A DNA stretch of 64,000 nucleotides from Terfezia claveryi (Eukaryota > Ascomycota > Pezizomycetes > Pezizales > Pezizaceae). This document shows positions 11,338 to 23,330 of the stretch, piece by piece. The position numbers and the translations under genes are program-made. Location: NCBI GenBank assembly GCA_015179025.1, contig WHUX01000107.1, forward strand, positions 1 to 64,000. The letters are read 5' to 3'. Each line of letters opens with the position of its first letter. The first letter of the stretch is position 1. The notes under the pieces were generated by a model, which ran no database searches, was not told the origin of the DNA, and saw only the letters and a list, made by a program, of their open reading frames with translations.

Positions 11338-11495
11338 TAGACTTCTACCTGACACTACAATATTATATTTCTTTGTAGAATTATTTGGCATGGTAGGTTT
11401 TGGTTTCTACTCTGTATTATATAAACATTGATAGCTATTTCATATACCTAGTTAGTATCACCCTGACCTTTATATAATATATGTATTATTACTAG

Positions 11496-12386
11496 TTAAA
11501 AATTCATACATGTATGCCTCTATACCCTCTTGGAGGGCATTTGTTGCTATAATACTAATTCTCTCTATATTTATCTGCCTATGGGTTTATCAGAGTCCAA
11601 GCTATCATCTCTGCTATCATCAGGGTCTCATCCTCCTTCTTGCATTTTCTGCTTCTGCTGGTCTAGTCCTGTATCTAGATCATCATTATCTTCCAGTAAT
11701 TCTATATCTTCTAGTAGTTAGTCTTTATCTTCTAGTTCTTTGGCTGACTAGGTCCTTCTTCCTAGTATCTCACATACTCAACCTTTGCTTTTCAATTGAT
11801 CTTTTAATGTTCTCAGGAATGCTCCTAGAAGTTCTTTACTAGGATTAAAAAAATCCTCCATAGTATATACTGATTCTTCTAAATGAGTACCACTCATTAT
11901 GAATGCCATTATTTCTTTCCAGTTATTTATTATTTAATTTGGTTTTCTTAGAAAAGTAATAATAGGTTTCTTTAATTCCTTACTTAAAAATAAATTCATT
12001 TCTAAGTCTTTTTCTTTAAATGGGTATAGAGTTAGCCATAAATAGTGTTTTACTATGGCTTCCATTAAAAGTCGAGTATCTTCAGGATGATACTGTTAGG
12101 CTTGTCCTATTGAGTACATATATTTCATAATCTCCTTAATTGTTAGAAGATATCTGTCCCAAAATTCCTCTAGTGTGAGAGGTAATGCCATACTAAAATA
12201 TAGTTTAGTTCTTGTTCTACTTGGTTCTCCTATTTTTATATTTATAGGCAGATTTATTTCCACTTCTATATTAGGAACTATAAATCTAGTCTTTCTGAGA
12301 GTTTCTTATATTAACTTCTTTATATCTTTGAGTAATATAGTTAACTGTCTTGACCTCTTAGTCTTCTTACTAAGTTCAGACACCAT
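11496..12386 (-). pseudogene. Decayed unknown ORF, about 290 codons with RIP-type stops
   Basis: Reading the minus strand from ATG at 12384-12386 gives a long coherent frame with soluble, charged segments (MVSELSKKTKRSRQL, later LPLTLEEFWDRYLL and LEESVYTMEDFFNPS). It turns into an acidic C-terminus and stops at about 11496. The frame is broken many times by TAA/TAG/TGA, mostly where Gln, Arg or Trp codons would fit. I do not recognise the family. It is probably a protein of an undescribed repeat, lying head to head with the 12380-13010 frame. Confidence 0.4.
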
Positions 12387-13010
12387 TAATATCTAATTTC
12401 AAGTTTGTCATCTGTCTACAACTAAATGCAGCTAGTTATGCAATATGATCATCGAGTTACTTTTCTTCTTAGGCACCTTACTGTGCTGATAGTATAGTGG
12501 CTAATTATCTTTATGATCTCCGTTCGACTAATAGTTCTGTTGGCTCAGTGGCTTACTCAGTTGGTGAGACTGGATATCAGGATCCTGATGTTTCTTATGG
12601 TCCTAGTTTTTCTTCATCTACTAGTTTAGAATCTAGTTCTAGTTCTTCTGGTAAAAGTATCACTTTTTCTGATTGGTGTATTGAGGTAGATATTAAGGGT
12701 GCAGAGGTATTAGTAGAGGTGTCAAGACCTAAGGAAGGTTCTGATGAAGGTAATTCTTTTCTGGAGGAAATGGCTATAGTGGAGGCAACAAGATTTGAGC
12801 CTTAGGATTGTAATACTTGGTTGTATAGACCAATTATTCCTGAGACTTGTAGGGCCGGTTTTTTAATAGTGTACTGGGTTTACAGGTATAGATGTAATGG
12901 CAGTTATCAGGAGTGCAAAATAATTTGTCAATCTTATTAGGAAAAGTATTGTAAATAAGGGTGGGATTGTTTAATGTGGGATACTACAGCCCGTTAGAGC
13001 TCTTCTTAGC
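12380..13010 (+). pseudogene. Decayed unknown ORF with Ser-rich and Cys-rich parts
   Basis: The open core is 12497-12805, beginning at a GTG. The frame extends both ways through RIP-like stops. The core has a Tyr/Ser-rich part and the segment DWCIEVDIKGAEVLVEVSRP. Beyond the stop at 12803-12805 the frame continues with regularly spaced cysteines (DCNTW, ETCRAG, QECKIIC, YCK, GWDCLMWD), which would fit a zinc-binding module. It could pair with the divergent 11496-12386 frame as one decayed element. The family is not recognised. Confidence 0.35.
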
Positions 13011-13108
13011 TTACTTCTAAGTCTTTTGTTGATTTACTGTAGTTGAGAGTCTGATATCTCATTATTGGACTTTTGGCTAGCTAGTTGAATAATGATATTG
13101 ATTTTATA

Positions 13109-13132
13109 TATATATATATATATGTATATGTG
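13109..13132. repeat. TA dinucleotide microsatellite
   Basis: An uninterrupted alternating TA run, then a short TG-containing tail. Confidence 0.9.
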
Positions 13133-13613
13133 TGTTGAATTGTATACACTTATGTAAGTGTAATAAAGGTATCCAAAGGTTGATTAGGCCTTAGATTTAA
13201 GAGTAAAGATTAGGTAAGTAAGTTAAAAAAAATGTAATGAATAGTACTAGATAGTATTCATTCAGTACTATTTATATAATCTATATCCGTAGGAATGAAT
13301 GTTTGTGTATTTCGGTTCTGCTAAGGTAAGACCTTAGAAGAGTAGGGAGATTACTATGTGGGATGTTCCTAAAGGGAACAGTAATTAGCTAGTGTAATCT
13401 ATCTTATATGATTTATGCTATCTAAGCTATATGATCTTAATTTGATCGGTATATAGGCTTGCTTGCTACTGTGTGGTTGCTTCTTCTTACTTGCTTGCTT
13501 TTTGTAGATTCTAGAGGGAATCCAGCAGCCTATTTATAGTCCTTTGAGATCTGATGACTAAAGAAATAAATACAATAAAGGGTGGCATACTAGAAGATGG
13601 TGTGCTGTACAAA

Positions 13614-13716
13614 AGAGGTCATATGGCCATAGTAATGAGTCATACGGCCTAAACAATAGTCATGTGGCTATAGTAATAAGTCACACGTCTTTAATAAAGG
13701 TTACGCAGCCATATTG
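13614..13716. repeat. Imperfect about 20-bp tandem repeat
   Basis: About five units of the type AGTCATATGGCCATAGTAAT follow each other with 20-21 bp spacing and transition-type differences. The surrounding 13140-13830 has no recognisable gene. Confidence 0.6.
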
Positions 13717-13879
13717 AGGGTGTTTTCATATGGTAAGTTCCATGGAATTTCCCATAGCAAATTCCACATACTATAGATGCTTATAAAGTAGTAGGAGGTG
13801 GTAGAAGGCTAGTCCTTTAGCTGAAAGTTTTAGTTACATAACATAGTAGTAATATAGGAAATACAAAAGTATATAATCA

Positions 13880-15318
13880 ATTATATAAGCAATGAAACAA
13901 CGTTCTCTATTACATACTTCAAAATGCTTATCAAATAAGTGAAATTTATTAATAGATAAAGATGTAGGTAAGGAAAATATAGACAAAAATAAATAGCCTT
14001 GAGTAGGTCCCTTAATAGTATTAGTTACTAGGTAAAGAACTCCCCTTTTCCTAACTTCTCTTCTTCAACCCTAGATTTAAAGATGGTATAAGTAGCTAGG
14101 GAGCAATTCTTTCTCATAAAACATGCTATAATAAAGTGATCCTTTTTTCTATAAGTCATATATAACCTATTATTGTAGTGACATTCCCTCTCTTCTTGTA
14201 TCAAATAGGGCCTTCTTAATGATAAATCTATAGGGGTTGTGCTACCAGCCATAAGGAATAGGTAGGCTAGCTTATTGGCTATAGCTTAGGTTTGAAGATT
14301 TAAGTTCTAGAGTTACAGTTACTATATTTAGTTCTAAAAGTGCAGTACTCTTACAGGCTGATAGGTATTGGAGGTGCTAGTTTGGGCTCTCAACTTAGCT
14401 AATTTTTACTTTATCTTTGATTCCTGATCAATGTATTTATTAAGGGTCTTAATATCTAGAGTTTATAGGAGGGCCTTTTTAAGCCCAATATTGAGGCCTT
14501 CCTCAAATTGTTCCTACTTTACCTGATTATTCTACTCCACCTCTGCTGCCAATATTAAGAATTCAGCTACATATATTAAAAGGTTATTACCTTTCTATTT
14601 TAGTTCTCATAGAGCACAAGTTGCTATACCTATAAGATCTGGGTCTCTAGAAGCACAGTCAAGAATTATAAATAAAGTAGTGATATTAAGGAGGTTGAAG
14701 CAGTTATCAAGTATATAGGGTTGGACCTGGTCTAAAGCTATACTCTCTAGTAGGCTATATATATAGGCTAATCGGTACTAAATAGTAGAAAATTTTATAG
14801 TATCCCCATTTAGTTTCATCTTGATAGAATTTTTCTAGGCTTTCAAGTGAGTTCTATTACTATTAAACTTTGGTAGGGTAGAGAGATCTTAGGTCTTAGA
14901 TGCTTGAGATGATAGAGGTGGTAAGGCTGTTTGTAATTTAATTGTGTTTAGGGCCTTATTTAGGGTCTGGATAGTTCTGCTTTTATTAACTAAGTTATTT
15001 TAAACAGTTATGAGGTTGTTTTGGTAGAAGGTGAGATTAGCCTGGTATAAGAAGAGGTCCTTGATAAGTATTATGACTTCATCATTATTCTTGGTCTATT
15101 TTTATTGTCCTTCATATATAGCTTATTCTAACTATTGACCTAATATATCTATAATAAAGTAGATATCAATAATAGTCTAGTGATAGCTGTGGAAGTTGGT
15201 CTGGTTCATAGGAATAGGCAGTGCTTGCCAGGCCTAAAATTAGGCTATAAGTGTAAGAGACTACTAGTATCTTGGGTAGCCATTGAGTATGCTAGTTAAT
15301 CAAAGAGATCTAATATAG
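13880..15318 (-). pseudogene. Second gypsy copy: heavily RIPed gag remnant
   Basis: The region is collinear with 7780-9148 of the intact-structure chromovirus but much richer in A and T. The open piece 14028-14252 still shows TPIDLSLRRPYLIQEERE and a mutated knuckle (MTYRKKDHFIIAC, first cysteine lost to Tyr). The pol part to its left is missing. It is followed on the right by an LTR, so this is the 5' end of a minus-strand copy truncated inside the start of pol. Confidence 0.85.
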
Positions 15319-15888
15319 TATAATGAGGCTTGAGAGATATAGTAATCAAGGGGTATGCCTAGAGGGTGGCAAGAGAGAATTGCATATATAAAAGTACTAT
15401 ATATGTAATTTAAGGGAAGGCTAGAGGTAAAACAAGGGTAGAATAAGGGTAACATATATATAGGAATACTACATATGTAACTAGAGGAAGGTTGAGATAG
15501 GGAATAAGGGCAAGAGGCAAGAGATATGCAGAAGCAGTTGTTGTATATGTTGGAAGGAGGCAGCTATGCTACAGAATTGTTTATAGGGCAAAGAAGGTGT
15601 ACAAAGAAGGTACACCAATACAGAGGGAAGCAAGGTCCTATATTGAGTATATAGGACATTAGATAGAGATTCAATGATTATATGAGAGCAAGAGACTTTA
15701 TATATATGAGCTACTAGAGTAATAGAAGTAATAAGCTTCCTAAGATTTCTATCTCGGAAGCCAAGTAGGGTATAATAATAACCCATTATCTATATCATAG
15801 GTGATATCTAATACTATGATAAGGAGATAATGACAATACAATATGTGAATAAGATTCTATCTAAGTATCAAATAGAACTAAGGCAACA
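15319..15888 (-). repeat. 5' LTR of the second gypsy copy, decayed
   Basis: It aligns to 9149-9767 from start to near the end, with many C-to-T/G-to-A changes and small indels, about 570 bp. The plus-strand start TATAATGA corresponds to TGTAACGA in the better copy. The right boundary is approximate. Confidence 0.7.
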
Positions 15889-16071
15889 TCCTATTACTTA
15901 CAATAACAAGTAATAATAAAGGTAATACAAACCCATCACCTATATCGTAGGTGATAACAAAGATAATGAAGACTAAGAAGAGGCAGTTGTAATAGATAGG
16001 ACCTTAATTAAGAATAGGAAGTACTTTAGTCTCATCTTATTGTTCTTGCCAGTACGATTATAGTAGCTTTA
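15889..16071. other. AT-rich spacer with a palindrome
   Basis: No gene was seen. It contains ATCACCTA-tatcg-TAGGTGAT (about 15932-15952), a perfect 8-bp inverted pair. A mutated direct copy of this palindrome lies in the adjacent LTR at about 15785-15806. Confidence 0.6.
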
Positions 16072-16102
16072 GTATCAGGAAAGAAAATAGTTTATCTCCA
16101 GT

Positions 16103-16163
16103 GTCTCTAGAGACAGTACCCTTGCAAGCCTAGTAGTACACAGCCACCATGTAGTGCACACTG
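16103..16163 (+). repeat. Left inner inverted repeat of the pogo element
   Basis: It begins GTCTCTAGAGACAGTACCC and pairs with 18732-18792 in inverted orientation. Confidence 0.85.
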
Positions 16164-16302
16164 TCTAAGACATACATATGCACCTGCCTCCTCAGCATTT
16201 CCCCAGCCGCAGTACACCCCCTAACAAACAGAATGGTATCAACCTACATCAGTTGAATCACGGAAGCCAAGGCAACACCACCAAGGGGCCCCCGATACAG
16301 AA

Positions 16303-18406
16303 ATGCCCAAGTATACAGAACAACAGCTACGAGATGCAGTCAAGCATGCTCTACGAGAGCCAGACGTACCTACCATACGTATTGCAGACCTCTATGGGGT
16401 AGAGGCACCACATTGCGTCCGAGAGTGCTGGGGACCCACCAGGATAGGTCTATAGCTCACCAGATTAAGCAGCTGTTCTCTACGGGTGAAGAGAAGGCAA
16501 TTGCAGACTATGCTGGAGTCATGGCGGATGCAGGATTTCCTCTGAATCCCGACCTTTTACGGCAGATTGCACAAGGGATTGTTAATGAAAGGCAAATACC
16601 CCAACAAGGTCAAGGGGGGGGTATTGTGGGTCCTCAACAACTTGCCGTCAAGCCTCGCGACCAGAGGAACCAGCGTATACAACGACAAGGTGCAATACCC
16701 GCCTCCACCAGCACCTCCGCCTCCGCCTCCGCCTCCGCCTCCACCACCCCCCCAATACATATTGTTGGTATCCACTGGGTAGATAGATTTCTTGAATGCA
16801 ACCCAGAGTTCAAAAAAGTCTATATTCGATACCAGGAGAGAGCAAGAGCGGCGGCAACTAATGATATAGAGTTGCAGGCAGATTTTCTTCGCAAGCTTGC
16901 AAACCTGGTACGACGGAAGAGGATAGCTCAGGAAGATATTTGGAATTATGATGAGAAGGGAATAACTATGGAAAGAAATAGTAGAAGGGTCATGGCAATT
17001 GTACGAGTGGGGCGCAGAAGTACTGCCATGACAGATGGGTCTCGTGAGTTTTGCAGTGTTTTGGAGACAGTCAGTGCAGGGGGGGTGGTTATTCCTCCAT
17101 TTATTGTATGGCAGGGGAAGACTCACCGAGAATCATATTATCGGAAGGGGGGGGTGGAACATGAAGCAACATTCGTAGTCTCACCTAGTGGATATATGGA
17201 TGATGAGCTTGGGTTGGAATATATGAAGCAGCATTTTGAGCCATATACTAGGAGGGACAGAGGTCCACGATGTCTTATTGTTGATGGCCATTCCTCTCAT
17301 ATTGCATGGCGAGTGGTCAAATACGCTCTCAACCACAATATCCACCCAATTTGTCTTCCTTCCAAGTCTACGCATCTTCTTCAACCTCTTGATGTTGGTT
17401 GCTTTTCCCTCCTACAAACAACCTATGAACGCAACCTCAGTATATGGCTGCGTAAGAATCCTCTATTAGGCATATCAAAGGTTGAGTTCCTTGATATTCT
17501 TCAGCAGACACGAGAGCAGGTATTTACGGAGGAGATCATCTATAGTGCGTGGCAGGCAGCCCGCTGCTGGCCTATCGATCGCGTATTTCATCCCCACCAA
17601 CCCCCCCACGTGCCAATGTCTCAGCTGCCAACTTGAATACTACTAGTGCTGTCTTAGATACCCCTGCGCTGCTGCGCCAGCTCTCCCGAGAGGTTGAAGA
17701 TATGATTCCTGATAATCTTAAGCCTATTCAAAAGACTCTCATTCATGACTATATTGATCTTGCGACGGAAAAGGTTACTAAATATCGGGATATTGCTCCT
17801 CGTGCACATACCCTTAAAAAGCTGAGGGATGGGAAAGTACGGAAGGAGAAGAAAAGTACAAAGTATGTTGGTAAAGCTCGTGTTCTAACCCACCAGTATA
17901 TTAATGATGAGCTTAAGAGGAATGCAGAAGCAGCAGCAGCTAAGGCTAGGAGGCAGGAGGTGGCAATTGAAAAGAAGAGGATTGCGGAGGAAAAAAAGGC
18001 TAGTAGAGATACCATTAACAAGCAGTGGAAGGCGGATCTTCAGCGGTATCAGAAGGTTGAGGTACCAGCATGGCAAGCGGAATGTATGGAGATCGATGAA
18101 GCATAGGCTATTGTGAAGGCTGCCGCGAAGGGGTCAAAAAGGATCGGGAGAAAGCCTTCCCACCCTCCCCGACCCAAACGACCACTTAAGCCTAAAGGAG
18201 GGGGTAGTGGAGGTAGTGATCTCTCTATAGTAGTTGAGAATGACTTGGAGAATAGGGCAGAAGTGTGGTTTGAAGTAGGGGTTGACGAGGAGGTTGAGGA
18301 AGAGATAGATGGGGAGGATTTAGCAGATTCTATGAGAAACCTTGATATTGGTTATTTTGCAGAGGTTAGTGCCCCTACATATCAGTCTGCATTTCACTCA
18401 TTATGA
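16303..18406 (+). pseudogene. pogo/Fot1-like DDE transposase, two frameshifts and one stop
   Basis: From ATG 16303 comes a psq-type helix-turn-helix (MPKYTEQQLRDAVKHAL, IADLYGVEA). A one-base shift near 16408-16415 moves the frame into the CENP-B-type HTH (EEKAIADYAGVMADAGFPL). A Ser/Ala linker coded by a CCTCCG microsatellite (about 16699-16760) follows, then the DDE domain: first Asp in WNYDEKGI, second in IVDGHSSH, third in LLQPLDVG. A second shift in a C-run at about 17600-17608 leads into a basic coiled-coil-like C-terminal region. TAG at 18104-18106 and a final acidic segment end at 18406. The catalytic core is uninterrupted from 16413 to 17636. Confidence 0.9.
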
Positions 18407-18731
18407 AGCTATTCCCTTACATATTCATCTAACATGAGTAACTAGATGCATAGTTGAGATGCTCTAAGAGCTAGAGCTATATTGGTATGGTATTTGGTAT
18501 GTAGCGGAGGATGGAAGGATAAGGGGGGGTTCATTGGGGATTTCGGGAAGTGTATATTAGAAGGGCAGGGTATTGAGGCTTGTGTTTATTTGAGTGAAGT
18601 GTGAGGGTAACCATATTGTAGAGCATATTTGTTTCCATAGTTGTACATATAGCTAGAGTTGGACTGTCGCCCAAATGGTTAGGTATATTATGTATTTATG
18701 TTGTAAGGGGGGCCTGCAAGAGGTGTTTCAG

Positions 18732-18792
18732 GTGTGTGCACTAGACGGTGGCTGTGCACTACTAGGCTTGTAAGGGTAATGCTACTAGAGAC
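18732..18792 (-). repeat. Right inner inverted repeat of the pogo element
   Basis: Its reverse complement starts GTCTCTAGTAGCATTACCC and pairs with 16103-16163. Confidence 0.85.
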
Positions 18793-18961
18793 AAAATATA
18801 TCTCCACGATTGGCAGAATGTCTCCTAGTGTCTCTAAGAGATACTGTAAGACACCAGAAGATATATAGAAGACACTTAAGAGACACTCAGGAGACACAAA
18901 AGATACAAAAGATATAAAAGATAACCCTGTCTCCTAGAAACACCACTTGGCATCCCGATAC

Positions 18962-21059
18962 TACTTTTTTCTTGCTGATGAGTTAGCTGATTAAAGTATT
19001 AAATTAGATACAACAAAATAAAGGTAAGGGCTCTCCTAACTCTAGAGATAGAGAGTAGTCTCTATAGTAGAGGGAAGTAAAAAAGGATATAAAAGTTATA
19101 TATTTAGTATAAGTAAAAGAAAGAAAGTAAGTAAAGAGAAGCTTAGGAAGGGAGATGGAGCTAAAGGTATTATGTGTAGTTAGTCTTAGTAAATTCTAAT
19201 ATATTATATCAGATAGAATTTTTTATTTAGTATAATAGGAGCCTTAGTGCTTATAAAACTTATTTCCTAAAATTCTATTGATGAAAATATTATACTACAA
19301 ATCTATTTCTTACAATATTTTATAACCTCTATAATGTTTCAAAATGAACAGATATAAAACTTTATACTAATAGTACCAATGATTTTATACTTTAGCTGAA
19401 ATATATTCAAATTATCTGATAAAGATTTATCCTAAAAAAAATATGAAGGATCTTAATAGGCCACTATTACTATCTTAAAAGTGTCAATTCTCCAATACTA
19501 GAGATACTGTTGATTTGAATTATGATATAGATAAAGTCAATTTGATAAATATTATAGCTACTTATATTGATTACTATTCTAATTTATACTATAGTAAGAG
19601 ATCTAATAGGGAGGCTTAAATATTTTGTATTAAACTAAAATCCAATAAGGAAAGTTAACAAATTGATATAATTACATATCTATATACAAATAACCTAATA
19701 TATTAATATGTATTTCTAAAGGAAAACCGAGACTTTAATTTGTTTGCTCTATTCCATACCTCAATTAATTATCAACTAGTATACTTTTTTAATTCTACAA
19801 AGACTTTACAGTTAAAAATTGACTAGTTTTTTAAAGATAACCTTTTAAAAGGTCTCAATCTAATATATGAGGTTTAATTTCAGTTAGTATATACAATATA
19901 TAAGCTTATTAATTTAGCAGCAACTGAACCTTCCTAGTACTTAGAAATAGTAAACTACCTATTACTTAAGGGAGTGGCTTTTTATTATCAGAATATTATT
20001 TGTAAGAGCTACATAGATGTTAGCTATAGATATGACTCTAGAAAGTACACACAAGATGGCAAACATAAGATAGTAGATGTAGGGTACTAGACAGAGTATA
20101 TAGGATCTAGAATATATGATATTGGAATATAGACATAAAATAATAATTTGTATTACTTGAGCTAAAATAAAAGATATTATATGAAGAAATAAAATAGAGA
20201 ATAAGAATATAGGTAGTAATTTATATATAATATTTTTAGCTAATATGAGCAAAATATTGTACTATATATTAATGTTGGTAAGATTATTGATATCAATAAG
20301 CTTGTTGCTGTCAGCAAGCTTATTAAAGTATATAGTATTTAATAATCTTATACTTGTTGAGTTTGCAAGCTAATTCTTATACTGTAATATAGATTTACTG
20401 AGAAAGTTTATAGAAAGAAAAGACACAATTTAATATAGATAAAGAAACAGTATATATTGGATGAGATACTAGTAAGGATACTAAATAGACAAATATCAGA
20501 ATAAATTAATATATTATTCAAAGTAATAACTATAGTAGGAATAGTATACCAGTTAGTATATATGAATCTACTTCAATACATTAGGGGAAATACTATATAG
20601 GGCATAAAAGGGATAGTTTGTATTAGATTACTAATGAGTGGAGAAAAGATTATAGTTAAGATATTATAAATAGAAAGGATTGTACATTTGATACTATTAA
20701 AGCTAGAAGAAAGTTGGTTGATAAATAATAAAATAGACTTAGAGATATAGAATATAATTTATAATAAGAGATATAGAATATGATTTATAATTAGGAAATA
20801 ATAAACTTATAACTATAATTGAGAGAAGAGCTACAAAGAATGTAAAGTATTATATATGAAATAGGTACTAAGCTAATGTTAGGAGGCTATATGAAGGAGT
20901 ATATAGAGGTAAGTAGAAAATTAAAATATATAGGATAGTATAAAAATAGTCAATACATCTTGACATAGATTTATTTCTATAGTTGTATCAGAATATACAT
21001 CAGATATAAAGAAGATAAAAAAGTTATTATAATATATAGGATAGAGAAAATATAGGAAG
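18962..21059. other. AT-rich gene-free tract
   Basis: It is dense in stops. The only structured feature is a nested inverted repeat at about 20276-20355: outer arms TAAGATTATT/AATAATCTTA and inner arms TAAGCTTG/CAAGCTTA. No coding motif was recognised. Confidence 0.6.
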
Positions 21060-21866
21060 TATATCCTGATACAGAATTTTTTCTGCTGATATCATAGTAA
21101 TTTTAGCAGAATCTATCCTAATGTCTTCAGTAGTAATAATCAACTCTAGGTACTTAACTTCCTATATATAGAATTTATACTTCTCTAGCTTTAGATACAA
21201 CTTGGCTTCTTTTAACTTCTTTAGGACTTGCCAGACATAGATTTTGTATTCTACTAGAGTGTCCAAGTAGATTAGGATATTATCTAAATATACTATATAG
21301 AATATATTAAGGAAGTCTTATAAGATATTATTAATAAAGTGCTAGAAGAAAGCTAAAGTATTAGTTAATCTGAAAGATATAATATTATACTTAAAATATC
21401 TATATCTAGTCTAAAATGCTATCTTCTATTCTTTACTCTTTGCAATCTATTCTAAGTTATAGGCTCCTCTTAAATTTAGTTTAGTAAATTATTTTGCCTC
21501 AGATAGCTTTACCAAAGTCTCCTAAATTAGAGGCAAAAAGTACCTATTCTTTACTGTTATTTTATTTAAGCCATAATAATCTATATATAACTAAAGGAAT
21601 CTATCTAATTTCTTAACAAATAGTATAAGTATACCAGCTAGAGAAAAGCTATAGTGAATAAAGTTTTTGTTGAGATTTTCCTTCAAGTACTTTTTTAAAG
21701 TTTCCAGCTCTACTTGGAATATTCCATAAAGGGGCCTATAGGGAGGAGTTTTACCTTCTATTAGTGGAATTATATAGTTATATAGTCAGTGAAGTATAAG
21801 ATTCTCTATAGCTTTCTTTGAGAACAAGTTAATGAATTTATAGTACTCGCCTGGAACTATAAACTT
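21060..21866 (-). pseudogene. RT domain of third gypsy copy, heavily RIPed
   Basis: The frame is recognisable over stops: NLNKNFIHYSFSLAG, VKNRYFLPL, FTKLNLRGAYNL, YLDNILIYLD. The second catalytic aspartate of the Y-x-DD box is Asn (D to N). Many Gln and Trp codons are now stops. Confidence 0.8.
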
Positions 21867-22646
21867 CTATTCCTCTCTCAACCTCATCTTATTAATTTCC
21901 AGGTTCACCTTATATATAGAAAGGGCATATGCCTTTAGCTTGTATCTCCTAGTAAGGTAAGTGAAAGTTCCTGCCCTAATAAAGCTAATATTCAGGGGCT
22001 TTGGGGAAGGGAGAACAGGGGCAACAGGAGAAATAGAAGAAACAGAGGGAACAGAGGGAACAGGGAGAACATGGGGAACAGGAGAAATAGAGGGAACAGG
22101 GGAGTGGGCAGCAGTGATATGTGGGGGCTGGTGTACCACCTAGGTTGGGTGGATAATTGGGGGTGGCAATGCGCACAGCCCAGTAACAGTGGCCTTTGGA
22201 TCTCCACAGTATTTTTTGCAATAAGGGCTGTTGAATTACAAGGTGTAAGAGCCGAAGCTAACTGATATATCGTGCATTCTGAGCCAGAGGATCCCAAGAA
22301 CAATTGGATACTTTAGCTTGGTCACGAACATTGGGAGATCTTCCAAGTGATTGCCAATAGCGCTGGGTAAACAGGCAATGTCCGTAATAGTCTCAGACGA
22401 GATAGGATGGCCATCAATAACATCGAGGAGGCGGGGGGTCTTAAGCTTGGAGGTTGGTATAGAATTTTTTTTGACGAAGGTCTGATCGATGAACACAATT
22501 CCTGATGCACCACAATCTATGAGAGCTGATGTGACCACTGTTTTATGATTGAGTTTGACAGTTATAGGTACAACGAAGTGCTCGCCAAATAGGCGAGACT
22601 CATCAACAGACATAGACATAGAAACAGAAAACGCAGACAAAGACAA
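21867..22646 (-). pseudogene. Protease and linker of third gypsy copy
   Basis: The protease piece (22236-22646) has the active-site motif ALIDCGASG and reads without a shift into [14 protein letters not shown], unlike the copy at 7.5 kb. A stop at about 22236 and another at about 22140 (Gln expected) separate it from the Pro-Val-rich linker at 21867-22139. Confidence 0.85.
22012..22107. repeat. 9-bp-type minisatellite in the pol linker
   Basis: Units of GGAACAGAG/GGAGAAATA type repeat in tandem. On the minus strand they encode Val-Pro-Ser/Ile-Ser-Pro triplets (PVPSVPSVSSISPV). The 7.3-kb copy has only a shorter Pro-rich linker here. Confidence 0.75.
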
Positions 22647-22681
22647 ATGACCTGGGGCAGGTCCCTTGCTAGTGTCAGCAA

Positions 22682-23330
22682 CTAAGCAAGGGACAGGGCT
22701 TTTCCCGACTTATCTACCTCTACAATCCTGGGTTCTGAGATGTCGGAGACAGCATGGACGGCTAATGAACGGGTCTTCCGAAGGGGGCAGGCTGTGATGA
22801 AATGATCGGCCTTTCCGCATGCAATGCACAACTCATTAGTGCGGCGGCGGCCCCTTTCCTCCTGGGTGAGGCGGGGCCTTCCGGACGAGAGATCCATGGG
22901 GGTGGGCCCTCCTGCCACTAACGATGGATACGCGGGTTTGTTGGCCGAGGCCGGAATTTGGGCAGGCTTGATGGGGGTCGGTTGCTGGTGCTGTTGCTGT
23001 TGCTGTTGCTGGGGTTGCTGGGGAGAGCGGGTGGCAGGGCGGAAGGTAGGGCGGTGTCTCAACCTAGCCATCCGTTGTTCCACCCGAGAGGCCTGGTCGA
23101 TTAATTCGTCGAGACTCTTGGTCTCTGGAAGGGTGACCATGGCTTGTTGCAGCTCGTCATTCAGTCCCTCCTGGAACTGCTCGAGCTTTGACTGGTCGTT
23201 CCATAGTACTTCTGCTGCCAGTCTCGAGAACTCCGCCACATATGTGGACAGGTCCGAGTTGCGTTGTTTTAGGGCCCGGAGGGCTCAGCTAGCAGTGCCC
23301 ACTGCATCAGGGTCCCCAAAAGCCCTATCC
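22682..23330 (-). pseudogene. gag C-terminal half of third gypsy copy
   Basis: The open piece 22682-23239 carries the end of the capsid (VAEFSRLAAEVLWND), a CAA/CAG-coded polyglutamine tract (about 22983-23016), LMDLSSGRP-like linker and an intact CCHC knuckle CIACGKADHFITAC. Upstream, the frame runs through a stop near 23285 (Arg or Gln expected), and homology ends near 23370. Confidence 0.85.

Larger units (their letters stand above)
16072..18961 (+). mobile_element. Fot1/pogo-type DNA transposon, about 2.9 kb, broken
   Basis: Inner inverted repeats of about 60 bp (16103-16163 and 18732-18792) agree at roughly 85% and share CCCTTRCAAGCCTAGTAGT. Possible outer ends are GTATCAGGA (16072) and TCCCGATAC (ending 18961), each next to a TA dinucleotide, the usual target of this superfamily. 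Between 18793 and 18950 the right side carries repeated AGACAC/GTCTC words, a subterminal array that is much shorter on the left. The transposase is interrupted by two frameshifts and one stop. Confidence 0.75.

Noticed and set aside
16557..17126. 189-codon minus-strand ORF
   Set aside because: Shadow of the pogo transposase; its poly-Gly part comes from the CCTCCG microsatellite.
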